In this document: piece by piece, positions 13,107 through 47,809 of the stretch | Layout of the letters: every line of letters begins with the position of its first letter | How positions within the stretch are numbered: the first letter of the stretch is position 1 | Assembly (NCBI GenBank): GCA_003118195.1 | Contig: BEXV01000182.1 | Coordinates: 175,866-239,865, forward strand | DNA: 64,000 nucleotides | Reading direction: 5' to 3' | From: Hemicentrotus pulcherrimus | Lineage: Eukaryota > Echinodermata > Echinoidea > Camarodonta > Strongylocentrotidae | The notes under the pieces: generated by a model | What the model was told of the DNA's origin: nothing | Databases searched by the model: none | Seen by the model: only the letters and a program-made list of their open reading frames with translations | Made by a program: the position numbers and the translations under genes

Positions 13107-15406
13107 GTAAAAATTACGATTAAAGGGCACATATCAGAAATTTCATAATTTGCGCGTTATGCCTATAAAAGGTGAATTTCGTTCACGTCATAAATCTACA
13201 TGATATTGTTTTATAAGAATTTTTAAGCAGTATCTCGCTTTTTTTCTCTCTATTTTGTCTCAAGTTTTAGTTGACCAGCCCACCTATACTTGTTCCAAAC
13301 AAGTATTATATGTCTAGTTATTTCTGTGCTGGAAGCGGGAAGTGTGTAAGAGTATTTTTGATGATGTTTTTGTCCTGTTGCGTGTAAGTGGGCTGGATCC
13401 CTGCCAGTATCAAATAGTTGATCAATGTGAAGGGTCCTTCAAGGCCAAGTCAAATAACACATGGTTTTAAAGGGAAATTGCAGGCCCTGTTCAGATTAAT
13501 ACTTTTTCAGCACTTTCAAGTTCAGGTTTTTGAGTACACTACTTGAGTAAAGTGTGCCATCAGAAACTTGAAATATATCACATGCAAAGTGGTCCCTAGA
13601 AGTAGCAAGTCATTAAGTGCTGTAAAGTGTACGACACTCTCTTATTAGCCTCTGATAACTCAGGATAGAATTGCATGATATAAAAATGATATAGTCTCCA
13701 ACAGGTTAAAAATCTTTAAACCTCCTCTTTGCTCTAAGATGTTTGTCCTTTTACAATATTAAGAGGGTATTCAAAGAGCTAAAATGGAAAATGAGTGGGT
13801 GTGTTATTGGGAGTTTGCCAGGTGCGTGACTCCTTGCAAGAATCCGAAGGAGGAAGAGTTTTAAGAAATGCAAGAATGAGACAAAGATCTTTGAAAACAT
13901 GCTCTTGAAAAAAATGCCTCCATGTTTTTTTGATTGAATTGAATTTTCACTTTTCATAAAGTATGTGGAATATAATTTCTGAGTTGTTCAAATGTAGATA
14001 AAATATCACTTTCACATTCTTATAGGTCACATCAAATGATATTCAGATACACGTAACTTGACCATTGAGCAGTGTGAATATTATTTTATTTTAAGTGAAT
14101 CGCAAATGGTGTCACCTGTCCAGTGCTCAGTTACTGGGAAACTTATAATTTTTAAATCTCAATTGGACAATGCACAACATTAAGGCATTTGAATACATTT
14201 ATCCTAAGAAAAGAGGAAATTTAGTGTGACAAAAATCTCTTGTGAATTTATACTTCGTAATCAAGGAGACTTTTCATGAGCAACAGGAAATTAACACCAA
14301 AAAAATGTCTCACATTAAGTAGGCCATGCTCAAAATTACTGCAACCTACGCATTATATAGCATTCTTTCTGGCACATTTCTGTTTTTCTTTTTTGGTGGG
14401 GGAGGGGGAAGGGGTCGCAGGGTGCCATTAAAGTAGTCACACCAAGAAGCAAAAGTGATTTGAATTGATGCAAAATTCATATCATTGCGAAGGGAAAGCC
14501 TTACTGATCAATTACAACAATTTTCCTCTTCAAAATATGTTTTGGGCCCGCAGAAATCAACTTTCAAAAATGTTAGTTTTGAGATCCAGATTTACTGCCT
14601 ATTCGTATTTTTTCGTATTTTGTCGTAGTTCTTCGTGTGACGTCACACCCTGGACACGGCTGTTAAAAAAAGGCTGCTAGCTTCCGCTTGGTCTGCAGCT
14701 AGACGCACTAAGCGGAAGCTAGCAGCCGGTACCGAGCTGTTTGTCCAGGGTGTGACCTCACTATTCAGAGCTCGCTACGCTCGTTTGTTTGGCTTACGTT
14801 CGGGGGCGCTTGGGGGTTTAAGAAGGGTCTTGAAAAATGGCATTTTACGCCTCTCCACGATATCAATATGATTTCTCAGCAAGTTATTCGTGTTTTTCAA
14901 GAGAAAATCTTTCCATCCATATGTAATTTGTTCTAATTATCAGTTTTTAGTAAATTTTCTTTGTGTAGCTCCTTTAAAGAATCCTGTCAAGTACAGTGAA
15001 GTTTGGAGGACCGTTACCAATGCAAAGTGCTTCAACCCCCTCTTAAAGTGATTCTATTTTCAAGGAAAATGGATTGTAATCTGGGTGTATCTAGTGTTGT
15101 CCATAAAGTGGTCCAAAGAGCATATAAACTTTATGTTTTATCCGGAAAGGACATTTTCATGGAAGGAAAGGACATGATCATGGAAAGAACATTATCAGAC
15201 ATCTTTCATGTTGTAGAGCAGTCTGCAAAATCACCCCCTATGGAAAAATCTTGAAATCTTTACATGATTTCAAATTTCAAATGTGTAGTACTAATTTTCT
15301 TTAAAACTATACCTCGACGGAAAAAGCTATGGATATTTATCTGATTTCCAAGCAACTTTCAAATCTGTTTATCACATTTATCTTCTCTTTTTGTGTGTAT
15401 TTACAG
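13107..15406. other. Intron or upstream DNA before exon 1
   Basis: No exon is recognised. It contains the foldback element at 14637-14761 within a CpG-richer patch (14.5-14.9 kb). Confidence 0.5.
14637..14761. mobile_element. Foldback (MITE-like) element with 125-bp hairpin
   Basis: The outer arms 14637-14656 and 14742-14761 match in 19 of 20 positions (GTGACGTCACACCCTGGACA against the complement of its partner). The inner arms 14672-14689 and 14710-14727 are an 18-bp perfect inverted repeat (GGCTGCTAGCTTCCGCTT) around a 20-nt loop. GC and CpG content is far above the surroundings, and the 14.5-14.9 kb flanks share this, so the hairpin may be one part of a larger nonautonomous element. No transposase is seen. 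Confidence 0.6.
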
Positions 15407-36773
<21,367 letters not shown>

Positions 36774-36800
36774 TATTAAAAAGGGTGATTAGTTTTTCTA

Positions 36801-36940
36801 GATGAAGTCAAAAACCTTCACCCGACCCAAACAGACACCAAGCACCAAGTCTAGTATGATTTCACTGGCATTGATGCCATCAGCCTAGAGTAAAGACAGC
36901 AAGGATGGGGGAGATTGAAGGAGGTGGGAGAGCAGTTTAG
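36801..36940 (+). pseudogene. Decayed tandem copy of the coding tail in the 3'UTR
   Basis: This stretch repeats the last 147 nt of the coding sequence (36627-36773) with an offset of 167-174 nt and several small indels. Shared blocks include caagcaccaagtc, gagtaaagacagcaaggatg and gagagcagtttag. A TAG interrupts the copy (gcctagagtaaag) and the indels break the frame, so it is noncoding now. Confidence 0.75.
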
Positions 36941-37942
36941 CAAGACAGAGTTTTTATGGCTTGAAGAAAAAAAAAAAGGATAAGAAACAGAAAGTGAGGT
37001 ATCATCTAGATTCCCATAAATTCATGTGGTGTTAACCCTTTACAGACTTGGATTGACCAGTGGAACAAACAATGGACTACCACAATCGACTTTTTTTCAA
37101 GTAAAGTGCATGTATCTTTTACTACATAAAATGTGGCAGTCTGGTGTTTTGATCCATGAAAAGTAAAGAGTAAATATCCTAAGCAAGTGCTGCATACCTA
37201 TATAGGGCATTACAGATCACAGCCATGTATCTGAATAGAACACTCCTGCATATGTATTAAATGATGCTATATAAAGTAGCCCAGCAAAATACAACACATA
37301 CTCAAGAAAAAAAACACTTAGAATGGGCCCAAAACAACACAAATTCTGCTTCTATATTTTTTCAACACTAATGGAGAAAAAGAATGGAAAAAACAGAAAA
37401 CAATAATGATAATCAATGTCCTTACAAGTGATGTGAGAATCACCAGAGTATACTGTTTTACAAGAATACTCTCCCTCGACCTCGCTCACAGACAAAAATA
37501 GCATAGCGCCACCACATGTTGAATGGTGGTCAGTCATAATTGCCCCCTCTCTTCCCCTCTCATGAAATATATTTTGTTTGAAATGTTTACTGATTCTCAG
37601 AAAAGTAGCATTCAATGCAATACCCTACTGATATTTTTACCAACAACTACCCGGTACATTATCTTCTTCTGACAGATATGTGTATATTGTGTAGTGAGAC
37701 TTCCGATTTGTACAATCAGGTACTGTGTTATTATTCATCAACTGTTAGATTTTGGTCTATTTCAGGTAGATTTCAGGATTTTTAATTTTTTTTTGGCATT
37801 TAATAATTTGCCAATCAACTCATGCTGTTAGCAATATTATGCTTCTGTAATACATTTGTTTTATTTGGTATGCAATGACATCCCTCTTCCAATTTCTTGC
37901 CAATATTATAATGTACCTTTCATGGTTAGTTACTGTATATTG

Positions 37943-38018
37943 TTTGTTTGGAGTTGTGAGGATGTCAACTCTGTGCTGAAGTGTATGACGGAATGCTCTT
38001 CTAGCTTCAAGCAGATGA
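37943..38018. repeat. Palindromic element copy 8 (in the 3'UTR)
   Basis: The left arm gtttggagttgtgaggatgt and the right arm ctcttctagcttcaagcaga are diverged, but the aactctgtgctgaagtgtat centre and the cagatgat end fit the family. If the 3'UTR call is right, this copy is transcribed in the mature mRNA. Confidence 0.5.
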
Positions 38019-38199
38019 TGTTATCCTGTCATTGACTCAAAATTTATACCTACAATTTATGCATTTTCGTTCATTCTTGCTTTCATTTTTGACAGGGTTG
38101 CATTTGTCTCTATGCACCTATGTTTATTATTGAATTTATGTAATATTTATTCATAGGTTGTGTGCTCTATATAACTCCATTTCTGGGCAAAGGTTTTCC

Positions 38200-38205
38200 A
38201 ATAAA
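38200..38205 (+). terminator. Candidate polyadenylation signal AATAAA
   Basis: A canonical AATAAA lies 1.4 kb after the stop codon, in AT-rich DNA. Further AATAAA hexamers occur downstream (for example near 39515 and 41888), so this one is chosen only as a plausible first strong site. Confidence 0.4.
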
Positions 38206-41200
38206 GATGATTGAAAAAACAACTCAGAATGCTCTATAAGATATTATGTTACATTTTCTAGAAGATGACCCAATTCTTGTCATACAAGTTTACTAATAGC
38301 CGCATGTTTGCCATGGTTTAATATCTTGGGGTTATTAATAGTAAGATGTTGAGACTATAATTAGAATCTTTAATTTACTGATAATTGTACAGCTCATGTC
38401 ATCTCATGGAAATGTAATGCAATGTTTTTTTAATCAAATGAGTTGTATATTGTCAATAGGCTTGTGGCATTCTTCAAGAAAGGTATCTGTCAGAGTCTTT
38501 CAAATGAGTTTCATAAACTTTTGCTTCTGTAGCAGTACTTATATTGTCATTACCGGTAGAATTAATTTGATGTTGCTGCTGTTTCTGCTAATTAAAAGAA
38601 GGGTGGGTCCCAAGATTGTTTATACATTTTAATGATAATGCTCTGAATCCCTTTTGAACCAGCCTAGAAATATGCATGAAAGAAATTTAAAAGTTCACAG
38701 CAAGTGAGCTTTAATTAAAATTGATATTCAATATGCATTATTTTTGTAGTTTCAAGTTTTTGAGAATCCCTGTCTTTCTCATCATAAAATGATTAAGCTT
38801 CATGCTTTTATTAAACCACTTGTGGTCGGAATAATCCTATGCTTATTTGATACTTCCAAGATAATTGGTTGTATTCTCGACATAGAGATTTGTAATGATC
38901 TGAGAAAGAACGAGATCTAATCTTTAATCCTGTTTCCCTCATTCACATACCCAATACAGTGTACAAGGGAACATTCAAAATTACTGTTGGCTTATTGTCA
39001 CAAAGTTGTAAGCTCATATCCATTTAATATAATCAATGCCTGATCTGGCTGTCATGAGACAGTTCATTGCTGCATGTTAGTGAGATGACATTTAAAGATT
39101 GAGGTCAGTAAAATAGAAATGAAGGATATGTAAGAAAATGTAATCACTCATTGTTGCTTTGTGCAGTGGAAGAGAGAGTAGGCATGAAGCAAATGGCCCC
39201 ATTCAGACCTGATGCAGTAAACCAATTGAAAAAAAACCTGCAGCAGCCGAACTTCAAGTGTGAATGAATGCCATGTGGCAATATTTTGTCTTTATAATGG
39301 GGAGGGGCGATGGGTTGTAGCTGCAACTATCATCTGCATTTAACTCACTGATCTGTGTGTTATATAGTGAAATATTGCTGCAATGTGTTTCTCAACTTTT
39401 AAGCTGTTTACATCCTTGTGTCTGAAAGGGCCTTTACTGTGCAATAATACTGTAGCTCATTGAAATGAGGGTCCATGTCATGAGGGAATTTAGCTTCAGA
39501 TATTTCCGGTTGAAATAAATCATCTACACATGAGAATGAATTTGATGAATGATCGAAGTGGAATCTTTCATACTCAGAAAAACTATATCCAAACAATTTG
39601 ACAATCATTGATCACAAAATCCATGAGTGCATCTCATACCCATTAAATGGATGCTTATATATTTCATTCTTTCTTCATTTAAAAGTTGAATTGTTTTGTT
39701 GATGTTGTAGAGGTAAATTCAGGCAGGTGATGTGTATTACTATTGCACCTTGTCTAAGTCTTGTTTGAAATAGACCAGCTTCAAGTATTTAGATATGGTC
39801 AGACGTAAATGTATTCCCACCTAGATGATAATTCATCAAAACTTTCTATGATATCATAAATATATTAATGCTGTTTTACTTAACTATTTATCAATATTGT
39901 TGACATGTTGGACTTCATTTATCATTGGTCATAACAGATTAAAATAATGACTAATGTTCCCTTACCGCAAGGACTCATTCAATTGTCTATAGATTTCATG
40001 TCCTGTCTCTTAATGATACCCTCAACACTCTTTGAGAGGTAACATAAACTGGATCCATAGTGTAAGGTGTGCTGGGTCCTATTTAATCCTCTTATTACAG
40101 TAAAGACTATAAAGTAATTTACTATTTATATGATATATATTTCCCAATGACATGGTAATAAGAAGCTGAATGGAGGGCCTCATGAATTATTTTGATAGCA
40201 TAGTGACAAAGAGGACCTCTGAACTTGTAGACTACATTGTGATATAATATGTAAATAATTGTGTATGTATATTTTGTATGATGATGACATCTTATATAAC
40301 GTGTCTATATTGCAAGGTTTTGACAACGAATTCATGTTTGTATGATACAAAAACTGTTAAGGCTTTAAAACAGTGTTTCTACACCCCTTCTTTCTCTCTC
40401 TTTTCCACCTCTCCCTCTCTTTTTTCCTCCACTCTCTCCATCTTTATCTCGATTTCTCTTTCCTCTTTCTCAATCTCTCTTGGTCAGACATGATTAAAGT
40501 AAGAAAAAAGTTACCTGAAAATTAAACGTAATATATTTTGTATGTAAATTCATATACATATACATGTTTTAAAGTAATACAAGTAAACAGTTTTGTGGTA
40601 CCCCTAAATCTTTCACAAAGCCAATCATGACGCTTTTATTTATACTGGATAGGTAAAGCGAAATTTAATCTTTGCCAAATTAGTGTGCTGTTTTGTGCTG
40701 GGACCGGTGTATTTTTTCACATAAGCCCAACTATTGGTGTAATATTATGTAGTGCAATGGATGTAAGTATTTCAACATCTTTTATATTGTATATTTTAAG
40801 TAAGTTATAGACATTGTAGTTTTATCTTTTAAATGTTTTATTTTATCTTATTAACTTTCATTTCATAGAAATAATTGTGTTATTTCATTGTTTTTTCTTT
40901 GAATAGAAGTAAGATTATTACTGAGACTGTACACATTTCTAGATTTCATTTCAAAATCACTCTTCAAGCACATACACAAATATGTAGATTTTTTGTAAAG
41001 GTTTTGTATTTGTTCATAATTCCTCATGTGAATGTATATGAGATACAAGTAATTATATGAAGATATGTAACTAGCTTGCCATTTGTCATGCTCTCCGATT
41101 TTTTTTCTTTCACTTTATATCCTGAAATGATTTCAACTGAAAGAATAAAAGAGAGAAATCTACTTTTTGGTTTCTTTCTAGGCAGAGACATTAAGGTGGG

Positions 41201-41681
41201 ATCAATACTTTTTCAGGTGAAGAACAATTTTAAAAACCAGGTTAGGGGATTTAGATGATTCTCTCTGTTGAAATGTGATATTGTGCCCCAGGGTTTGGAA
41301 TATAGTGTGCTCCCACATGTGCAATCTCGTTACCGACAAACTCAAGAAACCTGTTGAACATCCACATTGTTCTGACAAGGGTTTTGTCTTATTTTTCCCT
41401 CATTCTTATGTAAATGGATCCAATTCTCATTATCTGTCACTGATGGCCCCTGTGCATGTGCATCTTTAGCATGTGTCATCTGCAGGTGCTGTCTACAATT
41501 TTGCAGTGGCTCAGTTGGTGGGCCATTGGTATATTGTTGTCATGTAGGAGAGATCTCAACTTCACATGTGTGATTTGAGATGCACTTCCCTATTTTCTAA
41601 GAATTTCCTGTGAATTCAAGCCATTTGGGTCTTATGACATGCCTATAATCCGTCATGAATGTATCTCAAATCTTGGTTATG

Positions 41682-41763
41682 TATCTGGCTTAGAGCCAAA
41701 AGGGCATTATGACTCCTGGAATACTTGTACACAGCCTCTTCTGGCAGGCTCTGAACAGATGAT
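41682..41763. repeat. Palindromic element copy 9
   Basis: The left arm ggcttagagccaaaagggca and the right arm cctcttctggcaggctctga pair with a small bulge; the right end is gaacagatgat. It lies downstream of the gene. Confidence 0.65.
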
Positions 41764-42180
41764 ATGGATCTGTACTTATTTATTGCTTAGTATCCCTCTC
41801 ATCTGATTTTAAACATTTTCTTCTTCATTTTGAATCTGAAGCTCATTTCATGAGGTTCAGAGTCATGTTGTACAGCTGATGATTGAGTGTTGCAATAAAT
41901 TCACTATGTTCAATATCAAGCAAAATCTCTTTGTTATGTCTGAATTTATTAATGTGTAGTATAACAACATTTTAAACGAAGCAGAGAATTTTTTAAATTC
42001 CAGCTGTTATATTAACTGAGTAATTTAGATAGATTTTGAGGGTATTCAACACAAATAAGCCTCTAAATATCAATACCATACCGTCAAAAAATTTAGGAAA
42101 ATGTGTAATTTTTGCGGGTTGGGATTATGATGAAGATGATGACTGTATGGTGATGGTGATGATGAAATGAGATGCTACTA

Positions 42181-42470
42181 ATAATAATATACCGTACTTA
42201 TATAGCGCATATCACAATATGTCTCTATGCGCTGTGAGAAAGAGTAAGAAGGAAAGGTGGATAGAGAAACTTAAGGAGAGTGAGATATATGCTCAACATA
42301 CTTTCTCTCGTTAACATTGGAAAGTGTTCTTCAAAAGAAATGTTTTAAGATGCGCCCTACAGTTGTCAACAATTTTTGTTAGATTGCCGGTAGTTTATTC
42401 CGAAGTTCGGCCGATGTAACCTGAAAAGAGCAAGACCCGTAGAATTTAGTATTTATTTGTGGAATGATGA
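42181..42470. repeat. TATAGCGC-type SINE-like repeat, longer copy
   Basis: It starts ataataatataccgtactta, then tatagcgcat and gtctctatgcgctgtgag, and runs through a body including aagaaatgttttaagatgcg and gtttattccgaagttcggcc. The head matches the fragment at 34165. The body resembles widespread short interspersed repeats of echinoderms and molluscs, judged from memory only. Confidence 0.45.
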
Positions 42471-44996
42471 GGAGAGACTTTGGGGAAGATCTGAGGGTGG
42501 TGATGGTGTAGGGTGACGGTGAAGAATTTGATTTACTATGCGTTTATTGCAGTGATCATTAGTGTAATAATGCTTTTTATTGGACAAGCTAGACTAAATA
42601 GGTAGTTACATTTTAGACCCATAATTATGTTTTTTTCTTCCTAGACGTGAATCTCTTTATGCTAAACCCTTGTTTATAAATGTAAATACCACTCAACATT
42701 AACTGAGAAAACATTCACAATCTCTTCGCTAAAACGGTATGAATTCATATAAACATTTACATCCACCTGTAATCCTGAAGAGCTTATGTACATGTATATT
42801 TCCTGTTGACAGAAATATTCCCATGTATATATTACCAAATTCGACATTAAGTGTTAGGACTTCGGCAACACTAATACACGTTTGAAGACGTCGTGAAAAT
42901 TCATTGAGGTAGATACACGTATAATTGCAATCCGTTTGCCTTTGAATATAAATCCATCACCAGCTACTACCCAAGATCAATCAGCGTAAACTGATGAGAG
43001 GAGTCTATATTCAAAAATCAATTTTCCAACGCAGGGTCCAATCTCTCTAATACCAAACGGCCCGTTTTGTAAATCCGACATTTCTATTTGGGATTAGGCG
43101 AAGCTGGATAGCTTTAGAGTTTAGCAGCAAGCAAGCGGTATTCTGGTCATCTGCTTCTAATGTTTGAGCGAAGGTTTATGGCGGGTTCGAGCATCTCAAG
43201 GATTAAGACCGCATGTCATTCATCTCGTCCCAATATTTGGGATACATAGTTGATAGCTTGCTTCTTGTTTACCAACTTCGCCTTATTTTTATTCATCGAT
43301 ATCGAAAAGTTCATTCTCCTACTCATACACGTAGCTTCATTTTTTAATTTAAATGTAAAGTTGATCTGTTGAAAACTTCCATTAACATTCTTAAAATGTG
43401 AAGATAATTAAACAGAAGTGACCGTTACAAAGACTACCGGTCCGTCATAGGCGTAAATACTTATAAATGAATGATACACGCCAATAAATCTAAAACAACA
43501 ACGTTTCCCATATTAAATCTATGTCTAACCAGAAAAAACTCCAAGAAAAATTTATTATAAACAAAATTTTAAAAAACCCTGAGCAAAACATTACAAAACA
43601 AAAGAAACAAACCAAAATATATGTCAGAATAAAGTGTCCTTCCCTCTCCCAATATTAATCTGCGTTATTTCTCTCTTTATCGCTTTAAACAAAATCTTCA
43701 TGATCTCGGGCACTGAAAGGGATTTCATTTCATTGCTGGATTCAATTTAAAAAGCAGATCTTTTTACAATGACTCAGATTTCAACACCACCAGCAATCAT
43801 CAAAACATCACTTCACCATCTTTCTGTGAAATTTAAACGGAAAAGATGCCATGAGAAGAAGCGATACCTTCTGACATCAGAGTCATTTTCATCCTCCTAT
43901 AGCAACAAGCTTCTTGTTTTTCCATCCATACTCCCCCAAAATGATGACTGTTATTTTTCCCGCCGGTAATTAAGCGATGAATGAAGATTATTTCCATGCC
44001 AGATGCCTCTCACTCTTGCCTTACAAAGGGTGAATGTCTCCTTGCCAGGCAACCAGTAAATTAGACATTGATCGGCTCATAATACACACGTAACTCATAA
44101 GTAATAACAAATTCTTCCTGCTCCGTCAATAGCAGTTGACAATTTTCTGCATGATCTTACATGACTCTCAGAATTCAATAAAAATTTGTCTGACAGGTTA
44201 GAATGGATATTTTTGGAATAAGTTAAAAATCATCATATTTTAACCATTATGATAGCAAAGTGTTGATACAAATGTAGTATTATGCTAAACATGACACATT
44301 TAGTGAAATAACGTTTCAGGTTGTGTTATTGATTGGCAAAGGGCTATGATTTTATTCACCCCCCCCCCCATTCCTTCCTCCCGATCCGTGCAGCTATACC
44401 AGAACAAGCTCACCCAAAATTTGAAGCTAAGAATTGCCAAGAGGTCATCATAAAATATTATGCGTAATCTTTCTATTACAAATTACCAGCGGTCATACTG
44501 ATTGCTAATTTACTATTGCAATGATACACTGTCAAATGACTATTGCAGAACAATGCACTTCTTGTGAACGGAGAAAGTCCAATCAGTCAGGAGTTGACTG
44601 ACTGGTCAGCGACGCATCAAAATAAAAAATTACTACTCCTTTGGCGGTTTCCGTCTTCCAATATGCATCCAAATCGCGAAAAACACGTCATAAAAAATTA
44701 TATTATAAATTGTGCAATGTGCTGGTTTATTCCACATTTTGGAGGGAGTATTTAAAGAGGATTTTGTGAAAGGAATTTCGATAGTATAAGGTGAAATGCA
44801 TATAATAATTGAATTGAATTGAATATTCATCAAGCTCAACATACATGTAAGCTTGTCCTTAAGTAATATTTTTTATTTAGTCGTGGTAGAGTGATTTGAA
44901 AACATGAATAGATGTAGGGAGGTTGTGGGTTCGAGAACACTAATGATTTATCGTGCCGAGACATTAACTAGAGTTTGCTACTCCGTACTCAGGAGA

Positions 44997-45036
44997 GGGT
45001 GGGATCAGGGTGGGATCAGGGTGGGATCAGGGTGGG
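44997..45036. repeat. 11-bp G-rich minisatellite (G-quadruplex motif)
   Basis: Nearly four tandem units of GGGTGGGATCA give eight GGG runs with 1- and 4-nt loops, directly before a TG microsatellite. Confidence 0.9.
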
Positions 45037-45049
45037 ATGCTTAAAGCCG

Positions 45050-45081
<32 letters not shown>

Positions 45082-45119
45082 ACGCTCGTGTGTGTGCGTA
45101 CGCTCGTGTGTGTGCGTAT
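45050..45119. repeat. TG microsatellite passing into an 18-bp minisatellite
   Basis: A pure TG run to about 45078 is followed by repeats with an 18-nt period containing gcgtacgctcg (45078 and 45096) and a third, truncated gcgtatg. Confidence 0.9.
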
Positions 45120-47809
45120 GGAAGCACAAGTAAGGAAGATAGAGAGGGAGAGAGAGAAAAATTAATACAATGTACGCAAACTTTATGTATTTGCATGCAT
45201 GAATCCGATGTCATGGGTAACAATAACTATAATTTAACTAAATATGCAAATCAAGTTTACGCTGAGAATGAAAACTTTCCGTGCTCGTATAGTCGTATCA
45301 CATCATAATGACTGGGTTTATACAATTCTAAAGGACTTTTAAAACCATTAGCCCGCCTTTAGTCCCGTTTTAGTAGGGAGTGTCCGAGGAATAAATCATA
45401 CCAGACACCAATATATGACACTTTCTATTTCTACTTTCTCACTAATGCTATTTTTGATACGGGAAATACATTTGTCATGGATTAAATTACTGAGATCATG
45501 TAAATCCACGTTAAGTTTTCCTGTTTTTATATTGCCATGGCCGATCATGTTTATTCATGTTTCACCCAAATTTTTTTTTTTTTTCTTTTCTTTCCTCCAT
45601 AGCATCTGACGTCAATACACATAGGAAACGAGGTCATTGTGAAACCCCTTTTGCCTCTAAACATGTACTTTCGAGGACATTAAATTATTAATATAATAGT
45701 TATCGAAACAATGATAATGGAATCATCAAGCATATACATGCAAATTATGAGGATGATATAATGTAACGATATATAATATATAACAATGGAGCTTAAGACC
45801 GTCTCGCATTTACTAAACCAAATTCATTGTGATTTCCGTCAAAATACAGGGCATCTACAAACGTGCGGTTGCCATCCTATTTTCATAAATCTTTGATATT
45901 TCCCCGCTGCAGATTGAAATTTAAACTTGATTCCCAAGTGGAAGAGGTTTCTATTATGTCTTCACCTTTATCTCCTTTCCACCCCATGAGTGGATTTTAT
46001 TACTCATTTCAATTTAGTATTTTGATATCATGACCGTGGGGCACAATTTCCATGCTGGAGTCAGTCTCCAAAATTCGAGCGGAAAAGGTGCACGAACCTT
46101 TTATTTTATCATTGATTTTTGAATATTCTTAGGTGGATATGGGAGGGGGGTGTTGTAAACAGAATACGGAAGGCAGGTTTTTAAAGCTTGTACAAAAGCC
46201 CAATCGTTTTTACCCTTGGATATCACGCAGATAGGACTTTAATTGTGTTTGATCACGTATTTCAAAACGACTTCATAATATGTTTATGAAGTTTGTAAAT
46301 GTAACATAACGGTTTATCTGATGTATGATTTAATGATAAATAAAGTATACTACCCCTTCAAATGCTTCTGTTTATCACTTTCACTTTTCTATTTGTCGCC
46401 TTCATCTGAGTAACTGGTTTTGCCATTGATAACTGGTCCGTGTTCTAAAAAAATGCTTTTGTCCGGAAATCGGGTTTAAGTTCGAGGCCTTAGGTTTCCT
46501 TTTGTTAAACGTGATTTTAGACCTAGGGTCTGGTTTAACCGAATTAATAGAATACGGACATATCTTCTTATTCTATTCTTCTTTTTTGTTACTTTACAGA
46601 TACTCCTGAGACTATCTAAACCACTGTCCCGAATGTATTGAACATCAATACAACGAGGACACCAATTTGTAAGCTTATATGACACTTCCGAAGTTTCATC
46701 TCAGTAAACTATGCGACTAGAAAACCAAGCTATACTTTCCGTACTTGCCGGCCTTAATATGCCATAACCATTATGTGAGCCTACTTTAAAAACAATGTGA
46801 TATATCAATGCCTTTATGGTTATTAAAGTGCTTTCAATCTTCCTCTACTACTTTTCTGACTTCTAATTTCCCTTCTTTTTCCCTTCTTTTCCCCCTTATT
46901 ATCTTCATCTGCTATTATGCACTTTCACTGAATTGGTCATTCTTGTATTGTTTGTTGTCCGAATGGTAGGTCATTATAAGGTAAACAGTAATGGACTGGG
47001 ATACTGATGAATTTCACACACACGCACATTCACCGTATCATAATTTGGCGCAATCATGCTTTCATTTCCATGATTAACACTCAATATGTTGGACAATGCC
47101 TCTCCTGCAAGATTGACGGGAAAATGGCGGAAGAGACGCCATGTGTTATTACGCTAACTAAGACACCTCTTGTTCCGGACGTTGGAGGAAGGTGAATGGA
47201 GGGAAGGAGAAGGCAGGATGATGGAAGAAAAGGTCGTCCACGAAGACAGAGTTAATCGCTCAGGTTGTCAAACAGACCGATGGTGGTATTGAAGAGGTTT
47301 AAAACGAAAATAAGACACAATTCATAGTCTATACCAACTTACACGCGCACACACGCAAGCACACATACACCAGAATATTAGAAGTTGTGGAAGAGACAGG
47401 AAAAGAGGGATTACGATTAAAAAGAGAGGCATAAACAAGTAAATACATAAAGGTAAGCAGGTGTATAGAGCAGCACCCATCCCATCCCTCCAAACAAATC
47501 AGAAGGAATCAGGAGAAAGGGGGAGGGAGATAGAGAGAGAGAGAGAGAGAGAGACGCGACGGACTTTGCTCTGTGCGCCAAATCTCAATCATCTCCACTT
47601 TGAAGTACGCTGGCATTTCAACCAAATATTATAGGTAGACGATTCTTTATGATGTACTCCGCTTCATGAATAGTTCGGGAAAAATACAGAGGTCATATCC
47701 TGTGATGCAACAATATGTATTGTATTATTTACGTATGAGTTTGGTGTCTAAACCAAAAATTTGCCAAATTCTAATAATAATACATTTACTTTTTAATGTA
47801 CAATGCCTT

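Larger units (their letters stand above)
36774..38220 (+). other. 3' untranslated region of the PLEKHH/MAX-1 gene
   Basis: No further frame continues after the TAG. The region is AT-rich, starts with a decayed copy of the coding tail (36801-36940), and carries one palindromic repeat copy at about 37943-38018. The end is inferred from the AATAAA at 38200-38205; the true cleavage site is not visible without transcript data. Confidence 0.55.

Noticed and set aside
12677..13132. Four open frames of 138-151 codons on both strands
   Set aside because: They consist almost wholly of N-derived unknown residues across the assembly gap.
44881..44950. tRNA-like pattern with GGTTCGAGA box
   Set aside because: A B-box-like string and a D-arm-like string are present, but no cloverleaf with an acceptor stem could be drawn; at most a decayed tRNA-derived repeat.
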